A stretch of 8,131 nt of DNA from Candidatus Saccharimonadota bacterium (GTDB lineage Bacteria; Patescibacteriota; Saccharimonadia; Saccharimonadales; SLHW01), in contig SLOC01000064.1 in the NCBI GenBank assembly GCA_007132685.1, positions 1 through 8,131 on the forward strand. The letters run 5' to 3'. Numbering within the stretch: position 1 is the stretch's first letter; each line of letters starts with the position of its first letter. Shown here piece by piece: positions 1 to 5,092 of the stretch. The notes under the pieces are model-generated. The model did not search any database. It worked only from the letters and a program-made list of their open reading frames with translations, and was not told where the DNA came from. Made by a program: the position numbers and the translations under genes.

Positions 1-278
1 CTCAAACTAATATGGATTCCTTCTGTGGACGCAAAAATAGTACGCACCGGTTGGATTTTTCCTCACTATTCTGATATTTCGCTCAAGGCGTCAATTTAGT
101 CTACGTATGCGTCGGCTTGGACTAAGCCGTTGCTTAGCAAGCCGCTTCGTATCCTACTGTCAACACCTTGAGACGTACAGCCTAGAGTATACCAATACCA
201 CTCTTCATTCTGCAATAGCAAATATTCAACTCGATGCATAGCAGCGCTGGGGATTAATTCATGAGTGAACGCAACAGA

Positions 279-299
279 TATCACAAACCGTGTGTGATA
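279..299. promoter_or_regulatory. Inverted repeat, operator-like
   Basis: TATCACA (279-285) and TGTGATA (293-299) form a perfect 7-base inverted repeat around a 7-base spacer, centred about 70 bases upstream of the start at 359. No T-run follows, so it is not a terminator. It may be a regulator site or a small hairpin; no binding protein can be named. Confidence 0.3.
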
Positions 300-346
300 A
301 TTCGCAAAATCATGTGTTTATGCTATCGCAACAGATACTTAACTAG

Positions 347-358
347 TAGAATGAACCT
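347..358 (+). promoter_or_regulatory. -10 box placed for leaderless start at 359
   Basis: TAGAAT at 347-352 lies 6 bases before the ATG at 359, which would put the transcript start at or next to the start codon. There is no purine-rich ribosome binding site in front of this ATG. No good -35 hexamer is visible at the expected distance. Confidence 0.4.
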
Positions 359-763
359 ATGAGCTATGGAGAAGAGTCACGAGAGAATTTTGTAGAGCTA
401 TCTTTGAGCGAGCTTAGAGATACGATTACCGAGGAGGAGATTTCGCTTATCGACGCCCATCAGCGCGAATTGATTAAAGATAGCTTCCCTCAATTGCATG
501 AGAATTCATTTATCCCTGAAGTTCAATCAGACGAGGCGCGCGGTAGATTCCTTTTATTGTGCATAAACCGAGAGATGTATGATGATGAGATTGAGGAATT
601 TATTGACGCTGACACGGTCTACCAAGCACTGCTAAAAGAAAAGCAGAGACAGGAATCGAACGCCTTTGGGCGAGCCGTTCGAGCTCGTAGAAGTATTGCT
701 GCATTATTGTTTGAAACTGCAAAAACTCATCCAGGTGATGACGATTTAGGCACAGCAGCATAA
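359..763 (+). CDS. Hypothetical acidic protein
   Basis: A 134-residue protein that I do not recognise. It is rich in Glu and Asp and looks mainly helical: acidic amphipathic stretches cover residues 1-60, and a basic patch (RAVRARRS, about 105-112) precedes the C-terminal part, which ends in an acidic GDDDLGTAA. There is no signal peptide, membrane segment, Cys/His cluster or nucleotide-binding motif. The ATG is chosen because a -10 like TAGAAT sits 6 bases ahead and nothing upstream in frame is better. The stop is 25 bases from the next gene, a corrinoid adenosyltransferase, but that gene has its own -10 box, so co-transcription is not required. The long clean frame and protein-like composition support a real gene; the function is unknown. 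Confidence 0.7.
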   Translation: MSYGEESRENFVELSLSELRDTITEEEISLIDAHQRELIKDSFPQLHENSFIPEVQSDEARGRFLLLCINREMYDDEIEEFIDADTVYQALLKEKQRQESNAFGRAVRARRSIAALLFETAKTHPGDDDLGTAA

Positions 764-775
764 CAACGATTACGT

Positions 776-788
776 TATACTGGCGTTA
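776..788 (+). promoter_or_regulatory. -10 box placed for leaderless start at 789
   Basis: TATACT at 776-781 is followed by 7 bases and then the ATG at 789, so transcription should begin at or one base before the start codon. No Shine-Dalgarno sequence exists upstream of this ATG. No clear -35 element is seen. Confidence 0.5.
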
Positions 789-1358
789 ATGGCATTTGAG
801 GATTATAAAACCAAAGATACGGTTACTATTGTCTACACTGGCGACAGCAAAGGCAAAACCAGCGCAAGCCTCGGACTCATGGTGCGAGCGCTCGGCAACC
901 GTTGGAAGGTGGCCTACATTCAATTCATAAAATACTGGGGTGTAAGTGAACACGTATTTATTCGTGACATCCAATCTTTATACGAAGACGATTTGTTATT
1001 TTACAAAGGCGGCAAGGGCTTCTATGATGCCGGCGAGCTCAGTGAGAAGGGTATTACCGAGGCGCAACATAAACAGGCCGCCAAAGAAACGTATGATACC
1101 GCGCTCGAGTGCGTTACTTCTGGTAAGTACAACCTCGTCATCTGTGATGAGATAAACAATGCCGTACACGATGGCTTGCTCAGCAAGAAGCAACTCAAGC
1201 AACTCATTACCGAAAAATCAGACAAAACGAGCCTGTGCCTCACGGGGCGCAACTTCCCCAAAGAGCTACTTGACCACGTCGATATTGCTACCGAGATGAC
1301 AAAAATTAAACACCACTTCGACGATAAATACCTCGCCAACAAGGGAATTGATTACTAA
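789..1358 (+). CDS. Corrinoid adenosyltransferase, CobA/CobO (BtuR) type
   Basis: Enzymes of this family transfer the 5'-deoxyadenosyl group of ATP to cob(I)alamin or cob(I)yrinic acid a,c-diamide in the cytoplasm. The 189-residue protein shows the family plan end to end: a P-loop variant GDSKGKTSAS at 18-27 (the usual form is GNGKGKTTAA), a VAYIQFIK strand at 41-48, VICDEINNAVHDGLL at 117-131, LTGRNFP at 151-157, ATEMTKIKHHFD at 167-178 and a terminal NKGIDY. The length is normal. The ATG at 789 is supported by TATACT 7 bases ahead. No other cobalamin gene is in view; members of reduced genomes often lack the pathway, so the true substrate here could be salvaged cobalamin or something else. 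Family assignment is firm, substrate is inferred. Confidence 0.9.
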   Translation: MAFEDYKTKDTVTIVYTGDSKGKTSASLGLMVRALGNRWKVAYIQFIKYWGVSEHVFIRDIQSLYEDDLLFYKGGKGFYDAGELSEKGITEAQHKQAAKETYDTALECVTSGKYNLVICDEINNAVHDGLLSKKQLKQLITEKSDKTSLCLTGRNFPKELLDHVDIATEMTKIKHHFDDKYLANKGIDY

Positions 1359-1476
1359 GTTTTAACACCTGATAGTTGATATCTGATAAGAAGTAGCTAA
1401 GGCCATATTTTAATCGCAGCTTCGGAAAAATCGTGCTTAAAAGTGGCGAATCTGTAAAAAATCTCTGCATTTGAAT

Positions 1477-1534
1477 GCAGGGAAAGGTGGCACGGAATTC
1501 AGGCTAGCACTCTTGACCATGCAAAGAGCACTAG
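1477..1534 (+). repeat. 58-bp direct repeat, copy 1
   Basis: Matches 1698-1755 at 56 of 58 positions (differences at 1483/1704 and 1523/1744). It contains AAGGTGGCACGGAATTC followed by CTAGCACTCTTGACC, the second part being nearly the left half of the hsp20 CIRCE promoter. Its 3' part folds as CTAG, a CA/CA internal loop, then CTCTT paired with AAGAG. Confidence 0.9.
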
Positions 1535-1540
1535 TAAAAT
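1513..1540 (+). promoter_or_regulatory. Candidate sigma-70 promoter in repeat copy 1
   Basis: TTGACC (1513-1518), 16-base spacer, TAAAAT (1535-1540). A start near 1547 would place the transcript end a few bases upstream of the first helix of the candidate structured RNA. The -35 lies in the repeat and the -10 just outside it; copy 2 has no matching -10. Confidence 0.4.
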
Positions 1541-1644
1541 GGGTCATCTTAGAACCTGAGCTTCGTGTCTGGATGCACTGCTAGGAAGCAGCGAGGAGTG
1601 AGTAAGACGTATAAGTGATACGGCGCACGAACCTCGTAGCGTTT

Positions 1645-1820
1645 GCTGACACCGCAGGGCGCCAGAAACCTTGACGTAGGTAGTGGCTTCGCCGCTAGCA
1701 GGGCAAGGTGGCACGGAATTCAGGCTAGCACTCTTGACCATGCCAAGAGCACTAGAAGCACGAGTACTCCCTGGTACACCTATCATGGCACGCTGACACT
1801 CCTTTTTCCTGCGGTTCAGC
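1645..1820 (+). other. Long-range helix closing a 176-nt domain
   Basis: GCTGACACCGCAGG (1645-1658) pairs with CCTGCGGTTCAGC (1808-1820): 13 Watson-Crick pairs with C1650 bulged, and G1659 can add a wobble with T1807. Two such segments 150 bases apart are unlikely by chance in a 660-base region and are the main reason for calling a structured RNA. Confidence 0.6.
1698..1755 (+). repeat. 58-bp direct repeat, copy 2
   Basis: Second copy, offset by exactly 221 bases from the first. Here the 3' part makes the better hairpin: CTAG (1725-1728) with CTAG (1752-1755), a CA/CA internal loop, CTCTTG (1731-1736) with CAAGAG (1744-1749), loop ACCATGC. C1704, one of the two variant positions, also completes a helix with ACCTTG at 1668-1673. 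Confidence 0.9.
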
Positions 1821-1823
1821 TTC

Positions 1824-1843
1824 AGTGTAGCTACGGCTACACT
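1824..1843 (+). other. Perfect hairpin with UACG tetraloop
   Basis: AGTGTAGC and GCTACACT form 8 perfect pairs around the loop TACG closed by C-G, a member of the very stable UNCG tetraloop class. No T-run follows (TTGCTCAG), so it is not an intrinsic terminator. AGC at 1818-1820 and GCT at 1846-1848 could extend it past an internal loop, competing with the outer helices. Confidence 0.7.
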
Positions 1844-1908
1844 TTGCTCAGAGTCTCGGAAAAATCAGCACATCGCACCGCGCTAGCTGCACCAGTCAGC
1901 ACTGTGTT

Positions 1909-1935
1909 CTAGCACTCTTGACATGAGAGTGCTAA
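1909..1935 (+). promoter_or_regulatory. CIRCE operator (HrcA site) of hsp20
   Basis: CTAGCACTC, a 9-base spacer TTGACATGA, and GAGTGCTAA match the CIRCE consensus (TTAGCACTC-N9-GAGTGCTAA) at 17 of 18 arm positions. CIRCE is the binding site of the heat-shock repressor HrcA. The spacer contains the -35 hexamer, so a bound repressor would block RNA polymerase directly. Confidence 0.93.
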
Positions 1936-1947
1936 TTTCTCTATAAT
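1918..1947 (+). promoter_or_regulatory. Sigma-70 promoter of hsp20
   Basis: TTGACA (1918-1923), 18-base spacer, TATAAT (1942-1947), both perfect consensus hexamers. The -35 sits in the CIRCE spacer. The predicted start near 1954 leaves a leader of about 70 bases, unlike most genes of this window. Confidence 0.9.
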
Positions 1948-1954
1948 GAAGGTA

Positions 1955-2009
1955 GGTGGAGTTTGGGAGCCACCGAAATAACGTAAAATTACATTCATTA
2001 ATTTTTACG
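1955..2009 (+). promoter_or_regulatory. hsp20 5' leader with two hairpins
   Basis: GGTGG (1955-1959) can pair with CCACC (1970-1974). A second, AU-rich stem pairs CGTAAAATTA (1982-1991) with TAAT-T-TTTTACG ending at 2009, with one bulged T and a loop CATTCAT. It ends immediately before the Shine-Dalgarno AAGGGGG (2010-2016). It could be a temperature-sensitive leader, but the ribosome binding site itself is not paired in this fold. Confidence 0.4.
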
Positions 2010-2022
2010 AAGGGGGTTTATC

Positions 2023-2454
2023 ATGACAAAACTAACTCGATTTGATCCGTTTGAAGAGATGCGGGCACTGCAGAAACAATTTTTTGGCGATGATTGGGGT
2101 AGGCCACTGGCTGACGTAGCAAACATAATGCCAGCAACCGATGTCTACACCCGTGACGACAAAGAAATGATTGTCGAGGCACACCTACCTAACTTCGAGG
2201 AAAGTGACGTAGACATCAACATCGATAACGGCGCGCTTGTCATCAGCGCAGAAAAGCGCGAGAAAGAAGAAGACAAGAAGAAGAAATACGTCGTGCGTGA
2301 ATCAAGCAGCAGCTTCTACAAGCGGATTATGTTGCCAGAGCACGCTGACGAGGACAAGGTAGACGCCCACCTAGAAAACGGCGTACTCAAAGTGACCGTT
2401 CCGTTCAAGGAGCTACCTAAGCCAAAGAAAATTAGCATTAAGAAAAAGCGATAA
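2023..2454 (+). CDS. Small heat shock protein, Hsp20 family
   Basis: An ATP-independent cytoplasmic holdase that binds unfolding proteins and forms oligomers. The 143-residue protein has the usual small-Hsp size and order: a short N-terminal arm (DPFEEMRALQKQFFG, 8-22), an alpha-crystallin domain from about 37 to 129 with FYKRIMLP (98-105) and the conserved ENGVLKVTVP (118-127), and a C-terminal extension holding the ISI anchor (I-x-I, 137-139) before a Lys-rich tail. The ATG follows a strong AAGGGGG by 6 bases. Control is visible: a consensus promoter with a CIRCE operator lies upstream and an intrinsic terminator directly downstream, so it is a single-gene heat-shock unit of the HrcA regulon. 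It converges on the GT2 gene with 5 bases between stops. Confidence 0.97.
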   Translation: MTKLTRFDPFEEMRALQKQFFGDDWGRPLADVANIMPATDVYTRDDKEMIVEAHLPNFEESDVDINIDNGALVISAEKREKEEDKKKKYVVRESSSSFYKRIMLPEHADEDKVDAHLENGVLKVTVPFKELPKPKKISIKKKR

Positions 2455-2459
2455 ACTAT

Positions 2460-3311
2460 TCAATAGTGGCTCGCGTCCGGCCGTGCGCTTCGTTTGCGTG
2501 CGGCTTTTTTTAATGAGATGCGACCTTTGTCTTCATCATAGAGTCGCAACATCACTTTTAGCGCAGGGTAGACGCTAAGATACCCCAGGCGACTAATCGA
2601 TGCGATGCGATTCTTCTGACCATGGAGCGCGAAGGTCTTAGTGTGTAGATTCATGTTCTTGATAAACTCCGCTGGGCGATCGTCTAGTCTACGCGCCGAT
2701 AATCGGGCAACCATGTGCTTGTCGTAGGCGATCTGAAAGCCGTGCTCAAACAAATGGATTGAAACATCGTAATCTTCGTACAAAAGACCATCCATACATA
2801 CTTCATCTGCAATCCTATTCCATGCTTCAACTCTGAGCGCCATATTACTCCCGTAGAGCAGGGGCATCCCACCGATGCCATAGACTAAACGGCGCAGCAT
2901 CCGATCAAGGACCAAATTGCGATCTTTTTTGGCTAGCGGCAAATCATAATACACGTTCGAGCCTGTTGCAGCAGTGATAGAGGGGTTGTTGCTAAAAAAC
3001 GTACGTACTTGTGCGCACCAGTCTGACGAGAGACGAGTGTCAGCGTCAATCCGACCGATGAGGTTACTTTTTGCTGCATTAAACCCTTTATTGCGGGCAA
3101 ACCGAACACCTTGCTCCTTTTCCTTTAGCACCGTGACAAAATCATATTTTTCCGCAATCTCAACCGTTTTGTCTATAGAATTGTTATCTACGATAATGAC
3201 TTCGTCGGGCATTTCGGTCTGAGCAGCAATCGCGTCCAGACATTTGCCGATATACGTTTCCTCATTATAGGTCGGTATAACGACACTAAGCGTTAGTGTT
3301 TTCTCTCGCAT
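2460..3311 (-). CDS. Glycosyltransferase family 2
   Basis: A GT-A fold inverting glycosyltransferase that moves a sugar from a nucleotide-sugar donor, probably to a surface glycan or lipid-linked acceptor at the inner face of the membrane. Of 283 residues, the N-terminal half is typical: VVIPTYNEETYIGKCL (10-25), EVIIVDNNSIDKT (37-49), GVRFARNKGFNAA (68-80), and IDADTRL (88-94) with the DxD metal-binding pair D89/D91. LLYGSNMALR (151-160) and YEDYDVSIHLFEHG (178-191) form the acceptor side, D180 being the likely base. No membrane helix is evident. The start ATG has no Shine-Dalgarno; TATAGT (3328-3323) lies 11 bases ahead. The last 17 codons double as the terminator of hsp20 on the other strand, giving a basic tail (KKAARKRSAR). 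Donor and acceptor cannot be told. Confidence 0.93.
   Translation of the reverse strand: MREKTLTLSVVIPTYNEETYIGKCLDAIAAQTEMPDEVIIVDNNSIDKTVEIAEKYDFVTVLKEKEQGVRFARNKGFNAAKSNLIGRIDADTRLSSDWCAQVRTFFSNNPSITAATGSNVYYDLPLAKKDRNLVLDRMLRRLVYGIGGMPLLYGSNMALRVEAWNRIADEVCMDGLLYEDYDVSIHLFEHGFQIAYDKHMVARLSARRLDDRPAEFIKNMNLHTKTFALHGQKNRIASISRLGYLSVYPALKVMLRLYDEDKGRISLKKAARKRSARPDASHY
2480..2511 (+). terminator. Intrinsic terminator of hsp20, inside convergent gene
   Basis: GCCGTGCGC (2480-2488) pairs with GCGTGCGGC (2496-2504) in nine pairs including two G-U wobbles, loop TTCGTTT, followed by seven T (2505-2511). It lies within the last codons of the minus-strand GT2 gene and has the T-run only in the plus direction. 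Confidence 0.88.
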
Positions 3312-3322
3312 TCTTGTACACT

Positions 3323-3353
3323 ACTATACCAAATGGCCAAGAAAAAACGTCAA
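3323..3353 (-). promoter_or_regulatory. Candidate promoter of the GT2 gene
   Basis: On the minus strand TTGACG (3353-3348), a 19-base spacer, then TATAGT (3328-3323) point towards the GT2 start at 3311. The spacer is long and the -35 lies inside the first codons of the divergent gene, so the two start regions overlap. Confidence 0.45.
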
Positions 3354-4526
3354 ACCAAGGCGAAAAAATCATCAAAGAAGCGTACGAAAAAAGGCACGAA
3401 AAGCCCGAGCATTGTTTCGCAGCTAAAAAAGCTACTCACTGATGGCTGGCGCTGGTTATTTAACTGGATAAAACAAACCTGGACCCGCCGTATCACGGCG
3501 GTACTACTCGCACTGCTATTTGTAGTGGTGCTTGGTATGTACGCTGTCGCTCAATGGTATATCATCTCGAATCAAGACCGACCGTATATCATGGGAGCTA
3601 CCTTCATCCAGCCATATGCAGAGTTTTATGGTCTCGACCCTGAGGAAACGCTGACGGCGATTACCGACGATCTAGGGTTTGAGCACCTCCGTCTCGTCAG
3701 TTACTGGAATGTCCACGAACCAGAGCAGGGGGAGTATGACTTTACCGATCTAGACTGGCAATTTGAACATGCTGAGGAGCGCGACATTTCGGTATCTCTA
3801 GCGATTGGCTTGCGCCAACCACGCTGGCCCGAGTGTCATATGCCAACCTGGGCTGAGCATATGGAGATGGAGGAGTGGTATCCGCACCTCAAAGATTACA
3901 TGGAGGTCGTAATAGATCGGTACAAAGATAGTCCAGTACTGGTAAGCTATCAGCTTGAGAACGAATTTCTATTGGAAGTGTTCGGCCATTGTCCTGACCA
4001 CACTCGCGAACGGCTTGTCGATTCGTTTAACTTTGTCAAGGAGCTGGACCCAACCCGACCAGTCATTGTTAGTCGCAGTAATAACGCGACACCGAGCTGG
4101 CCCGTCGGTGAGCCGCGCGCCGATATCATCGGGGCGTCCATCTACAAGCGTGTTTGGGACGGTACACTTACTGAGCGGTACTTCGAATATCCGTTACCAC
4201 CATGGTTTTATGCCTTCCTAGCTGGTGGCGCCAAGCTGACTACAGGTGTGGATACCGTTATTCATGAACTGCAAGCCGAATCATGGCTGCCGAGAGGCAT
4301 GGATATGCGTACCGCCTCAACCGAAGAACTCTATAAATCAATGAATCCAGACATGCTTGCAGATAGGTTCGAGTACGGTCGAGCAACTGCCATACGCGAA
4401 ATTGACCTGTGGGGTGTGGAGTGGTGGTATTCACGAAAGGTGAATGACGGTGACAGCAGCCTATGGGACGTTGCCCGCGAACAACTTCGCTACACCGACC
4501 AGCTCAACCAAGAAATAGTAAATTGA
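3333..4526 (+). CDS. Membrane-anchored glycoside hydrolase, clan GH-A-like
   Basis: A 397-residue protein with three parts. Residues 1-25 are extremely Lys/Arg-rich, residues 53-78 form one membrane helix (ITAVLLALLFVVVLGMYAVAQWYII), and from about 86 a TIM-barrel glycosidase follows. The positive-inside rule places the barrel outside the cell as a signal anchor. LVSYWNVHEPEQGEYDFTDLDWQFEHAEER (121-150) matches the start of GH5/GH42-like barrels. LENEF (208-212) gives the candidate acid/base E211 after Asn, and IHELQAESW (310-318) the candidate nucleophile E312. WGVEWWYSRK (360-369) would be the last strand. The ATG is 21 bases from the divergent GT2 start and has no ribosome binding site; TACTAT at 3322-3327 may be its -10. 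The substrate is probably a beta-linked glycan by family analogy, but is not determinable here. Confidence 0.85.
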   Translation: MAKKKRQTKAKKSSKKRTKKGTKSPSIVSQLKKLLTDGWRWLFNWIKQTWTRRITAVLLALLFVVVLGMYAVAQWYIISNQDRPYIMGATFIQPYAEFYGLDPEETLTAITDDLGFEHLRLVSYWNVHEPEQGEYDFTDLDWQFEHAEERDISVSLAIGLRQPRWPECHMPTWAEHMEMEEWYPHLKDYMEVVIDRYKDSPVLVSYQLENEFLLEVFGHCPDHTRERLVDSFNFVKELDPTRPVIVSRSNNATPSWPVGEPRADIIGASIYKRVWDGTLTERYFEYPLPPWFYAFLAGGAKLTTGVDTVIHELQAESWLPRGMDMRTASTEELYKSMNPDMLADRFEYGRATAIREIDLWGVEWWYSRKVNDGDSSLWDVAREQLRYTDQLNQEIVN

Positions 4527-4547
4527 GAATAATCGAGTGTACTCTTT

Positions 4548-4608
4548 TCATTATATATTATAGCATTATATAAGTCTATTTGTCAAGTACGTCGTTTTCA
4601 GGCATACT
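4548..4608 (+). promoter_or_regulatory. Promoter of smpB with AT-rich upstream tract
   Basis: TTGTCA (4580-4585), 17-base spacer, CATACT (4603-4608), then 7 bases to the ATG at 4616, again a leaderless arrangement. The AT-rich stretch 4548-4573, with the inverted repeat TTATATA/TATATAA (4551-4557, 4567-4573), lies just upstream of the -35 where UP elements sit. Confidence 0.6.
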
Positions 4609-4615
4609 AGTGTTT

Positions 4616-5071
4616 ATGGCTAAGAAAAAGCGCTCGTCGGGCGCTATCACCAATCGTAGGGCTCGGTTTGACTACCAAGTAGACGACAGTCTCGTGGTAG
4701 GCATTGCTCTTACTGGTGGCGAAACCAAGTCACTTAGGCGCGGGCATGGCAATCTGCAGGGAGCTTACGTAACCGTCAAGGATAACGAACTATGGCTCAT
4801 CAATGCCACGATTACTGGAGATAATAGCATCCCGATTAGCGAGAGCGATCAGACCAGGCCACGCAAGCTTCTAGCAAAGCGACGAGAGATTAACCAGCTT
4901 ATTGAACAAAAGCAGCAAGGCAAGACCATCATACCGCTAGAACTGCTCACCAAGGGGCGCTACGTGAAGCTTCGTATCGCCGCCGCCCGCGGCAAAAAGA
5001 AATACGACAAACGTGAAACGATTAAAAAGCGCACCCAGGACCGCGAAGCCGAGCGCGCTATGCGCCGGTAG
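4616..5071 (+). CDS. smpB: SsrA-binding protein SmpB
   Basis: SmpB binds tmRNA (SsrA) and takes it into stalled ribosomes for trans-translation, releasing the ribosome and tagging the unfinished peptide. The 151-residue protein follows the family through its length: NRRARFDYQVDDSLVVGIALTGGETKSLRRGHGNLQGAYV (13-52), TRPRKLLAKRREINQLI, GKTIIPLELLTKGRYVKLRIAAARGKKKYDKRETIKKRTQDREAERAMRR. The basic C-terminal tail that enters the mRNA channel is intact. Small departures: GGETKSLR in place of the common GTEVKSLR, and NATI where NAHI is usual. An in-frame TTG at 4580 would add 12 residues but lies on the -35 hexamer, so the ATG at 4616 is preferred. No tmRNA gene was found in the window. Confidence 0.96.
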   Translation: MAKKKRSSGAITNRRARFDYQVDDSLVVGIALTGGETKSLRRGHGNLQGAYVTVKDNELWLINATITGDNSIPISESDQTRPRKLLAKRREINQLIEQKQQGKTIIPLELLTKGRYVKLRIAAARGKKKYDKRETIKKRTQDREAERAMRR

Positions 5072-5092
5072 CCAACCATAAAGGTTATGAAG

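Larger units (their letters stand above)
1..358. other. Intergenic region, no supported gene
   Basis: No convincing gene is visible. Plus frame 1 is open from the window edge to a TAG at 97-99 (about 32 codons) and could be the tail of a gene starting outside the window, but that length is easily reached by chance. A minus-strand open frame at 96-284 begins with GTG, has no ribosome binding site and no recognisable motif. The word CGCAACAGATA occurs at about 270 and again near 327, a short direct repeat flanking the inverted repeat at 279-299. Confidence 0.5.
1547..1860 (+). ncRNA. Candidate structured RNA of unknown family
   Basis: A set of helices that do not conflict with one another can be read directly. 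The closing pair is CTGAGC (1556-1561) with GCTCAG (1846-1851). Branches inside it are a stem 1565-1570/1605-1610 with hairpin 1578-1591, a hairpin 1624-1641 (7 pairs, one bulge), a long helix 1645-1658/1808-1820 (13 pairs with one bulged C, plus a G-U), and a hairpin 1824-1843 (8 pairs, UACG loop closed by C-G). The long helix encloses 1661-1673/1704-1712, hairpin 1681-1697 and hairpin 1725-1755. A promoter-like pair lies at 1513-1540. No intrinsic terminator is seen, so the 3' end is uncertain and the RNA could run on towards hsp20. I looked for tmRNA, RNase P, SRP and 6S hallmarks and found none. The orientation rests on the promoter and the UNCG loop. Confidence 0.4.
1359..1908. other. Long gene-free region with repeats and RNA-like folds
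   Basis: No protein gene is supported here. Open frames on both strands (for example 1643-1912 plus and 1544-1786 minus) translate to low-quality Ser/Arg/Ala-rich strings without ribosome binding sites. The stretch instead contains a 58-bp direct repeat, several perfect hairpins and a long-range 13-14 bp helix, annotated separately. CTGCAT/ATGCAG at 1465-1480 (loop TTGA) abuts the first repeat copy. The word TCGGAAAAATC occurs at 1422-1432 and 1856-1866. No intrinsic terminator is seen after the gene ending at 1358. Confidence 0.7.

Noticed and set aside
1..99. 3' end of an upstream gene in plus frame 1
   Set aside because: Thirty-two open codons at the window edge with no motif; not enough to support a call.
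1484..1500. T-box riboswitch signature (AAGGTGGCACGG resembles AGGGTGGNACCGCG, also at 1705-1721)
   Set aside because: The ACCGCG part is incomplete, the matching CCTT strand of an antiterminator is absent at the right distance, no terminator follows, and the downstream gene is hsp20 with its own promoter. An Rfam RF00230 cmsearch hit would reopen it.
1544..1786. 80-codon minus-strand open frame
   Set aside because: Ser/Arg/Ala-rich without motif or ribosome binding site, and it overlaps the repeat and hairpins; typical of frames across structured RNA or repeats.
1643..1912. 89-codon plus-strand open frame
   Set aside because: No ribosome binding site, implausible composition, ends within the CIRCE element, and crosses the long-range helix.
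1360..2020. tmRNA, RNase P RNA, SRP RNA or group I/II intron
   Set aside because: None of the conserved cores were found on either strand (for example GGTTCGA of the tmRNA tRNA-like end, the RNase P GGAAAGTCC block, or the SRP GGAAGGAAGCAGCC loop). CTAGGAAGCAGC at 1581 resembles the SRP loop only superficially.
4533..4548. Terminator after the glycosidase (GAGTGTACTC followed by TTTT)
   Set aside because: The palindrome gives only about three pairs after allowing for a loop; too weak to call.
4580..4615. Longer SmpB starting at TTG 4580
   Set aside because: The extra 12 residues are not SmpB-like and the TTG lies on the -35 hexamer of the promoter.
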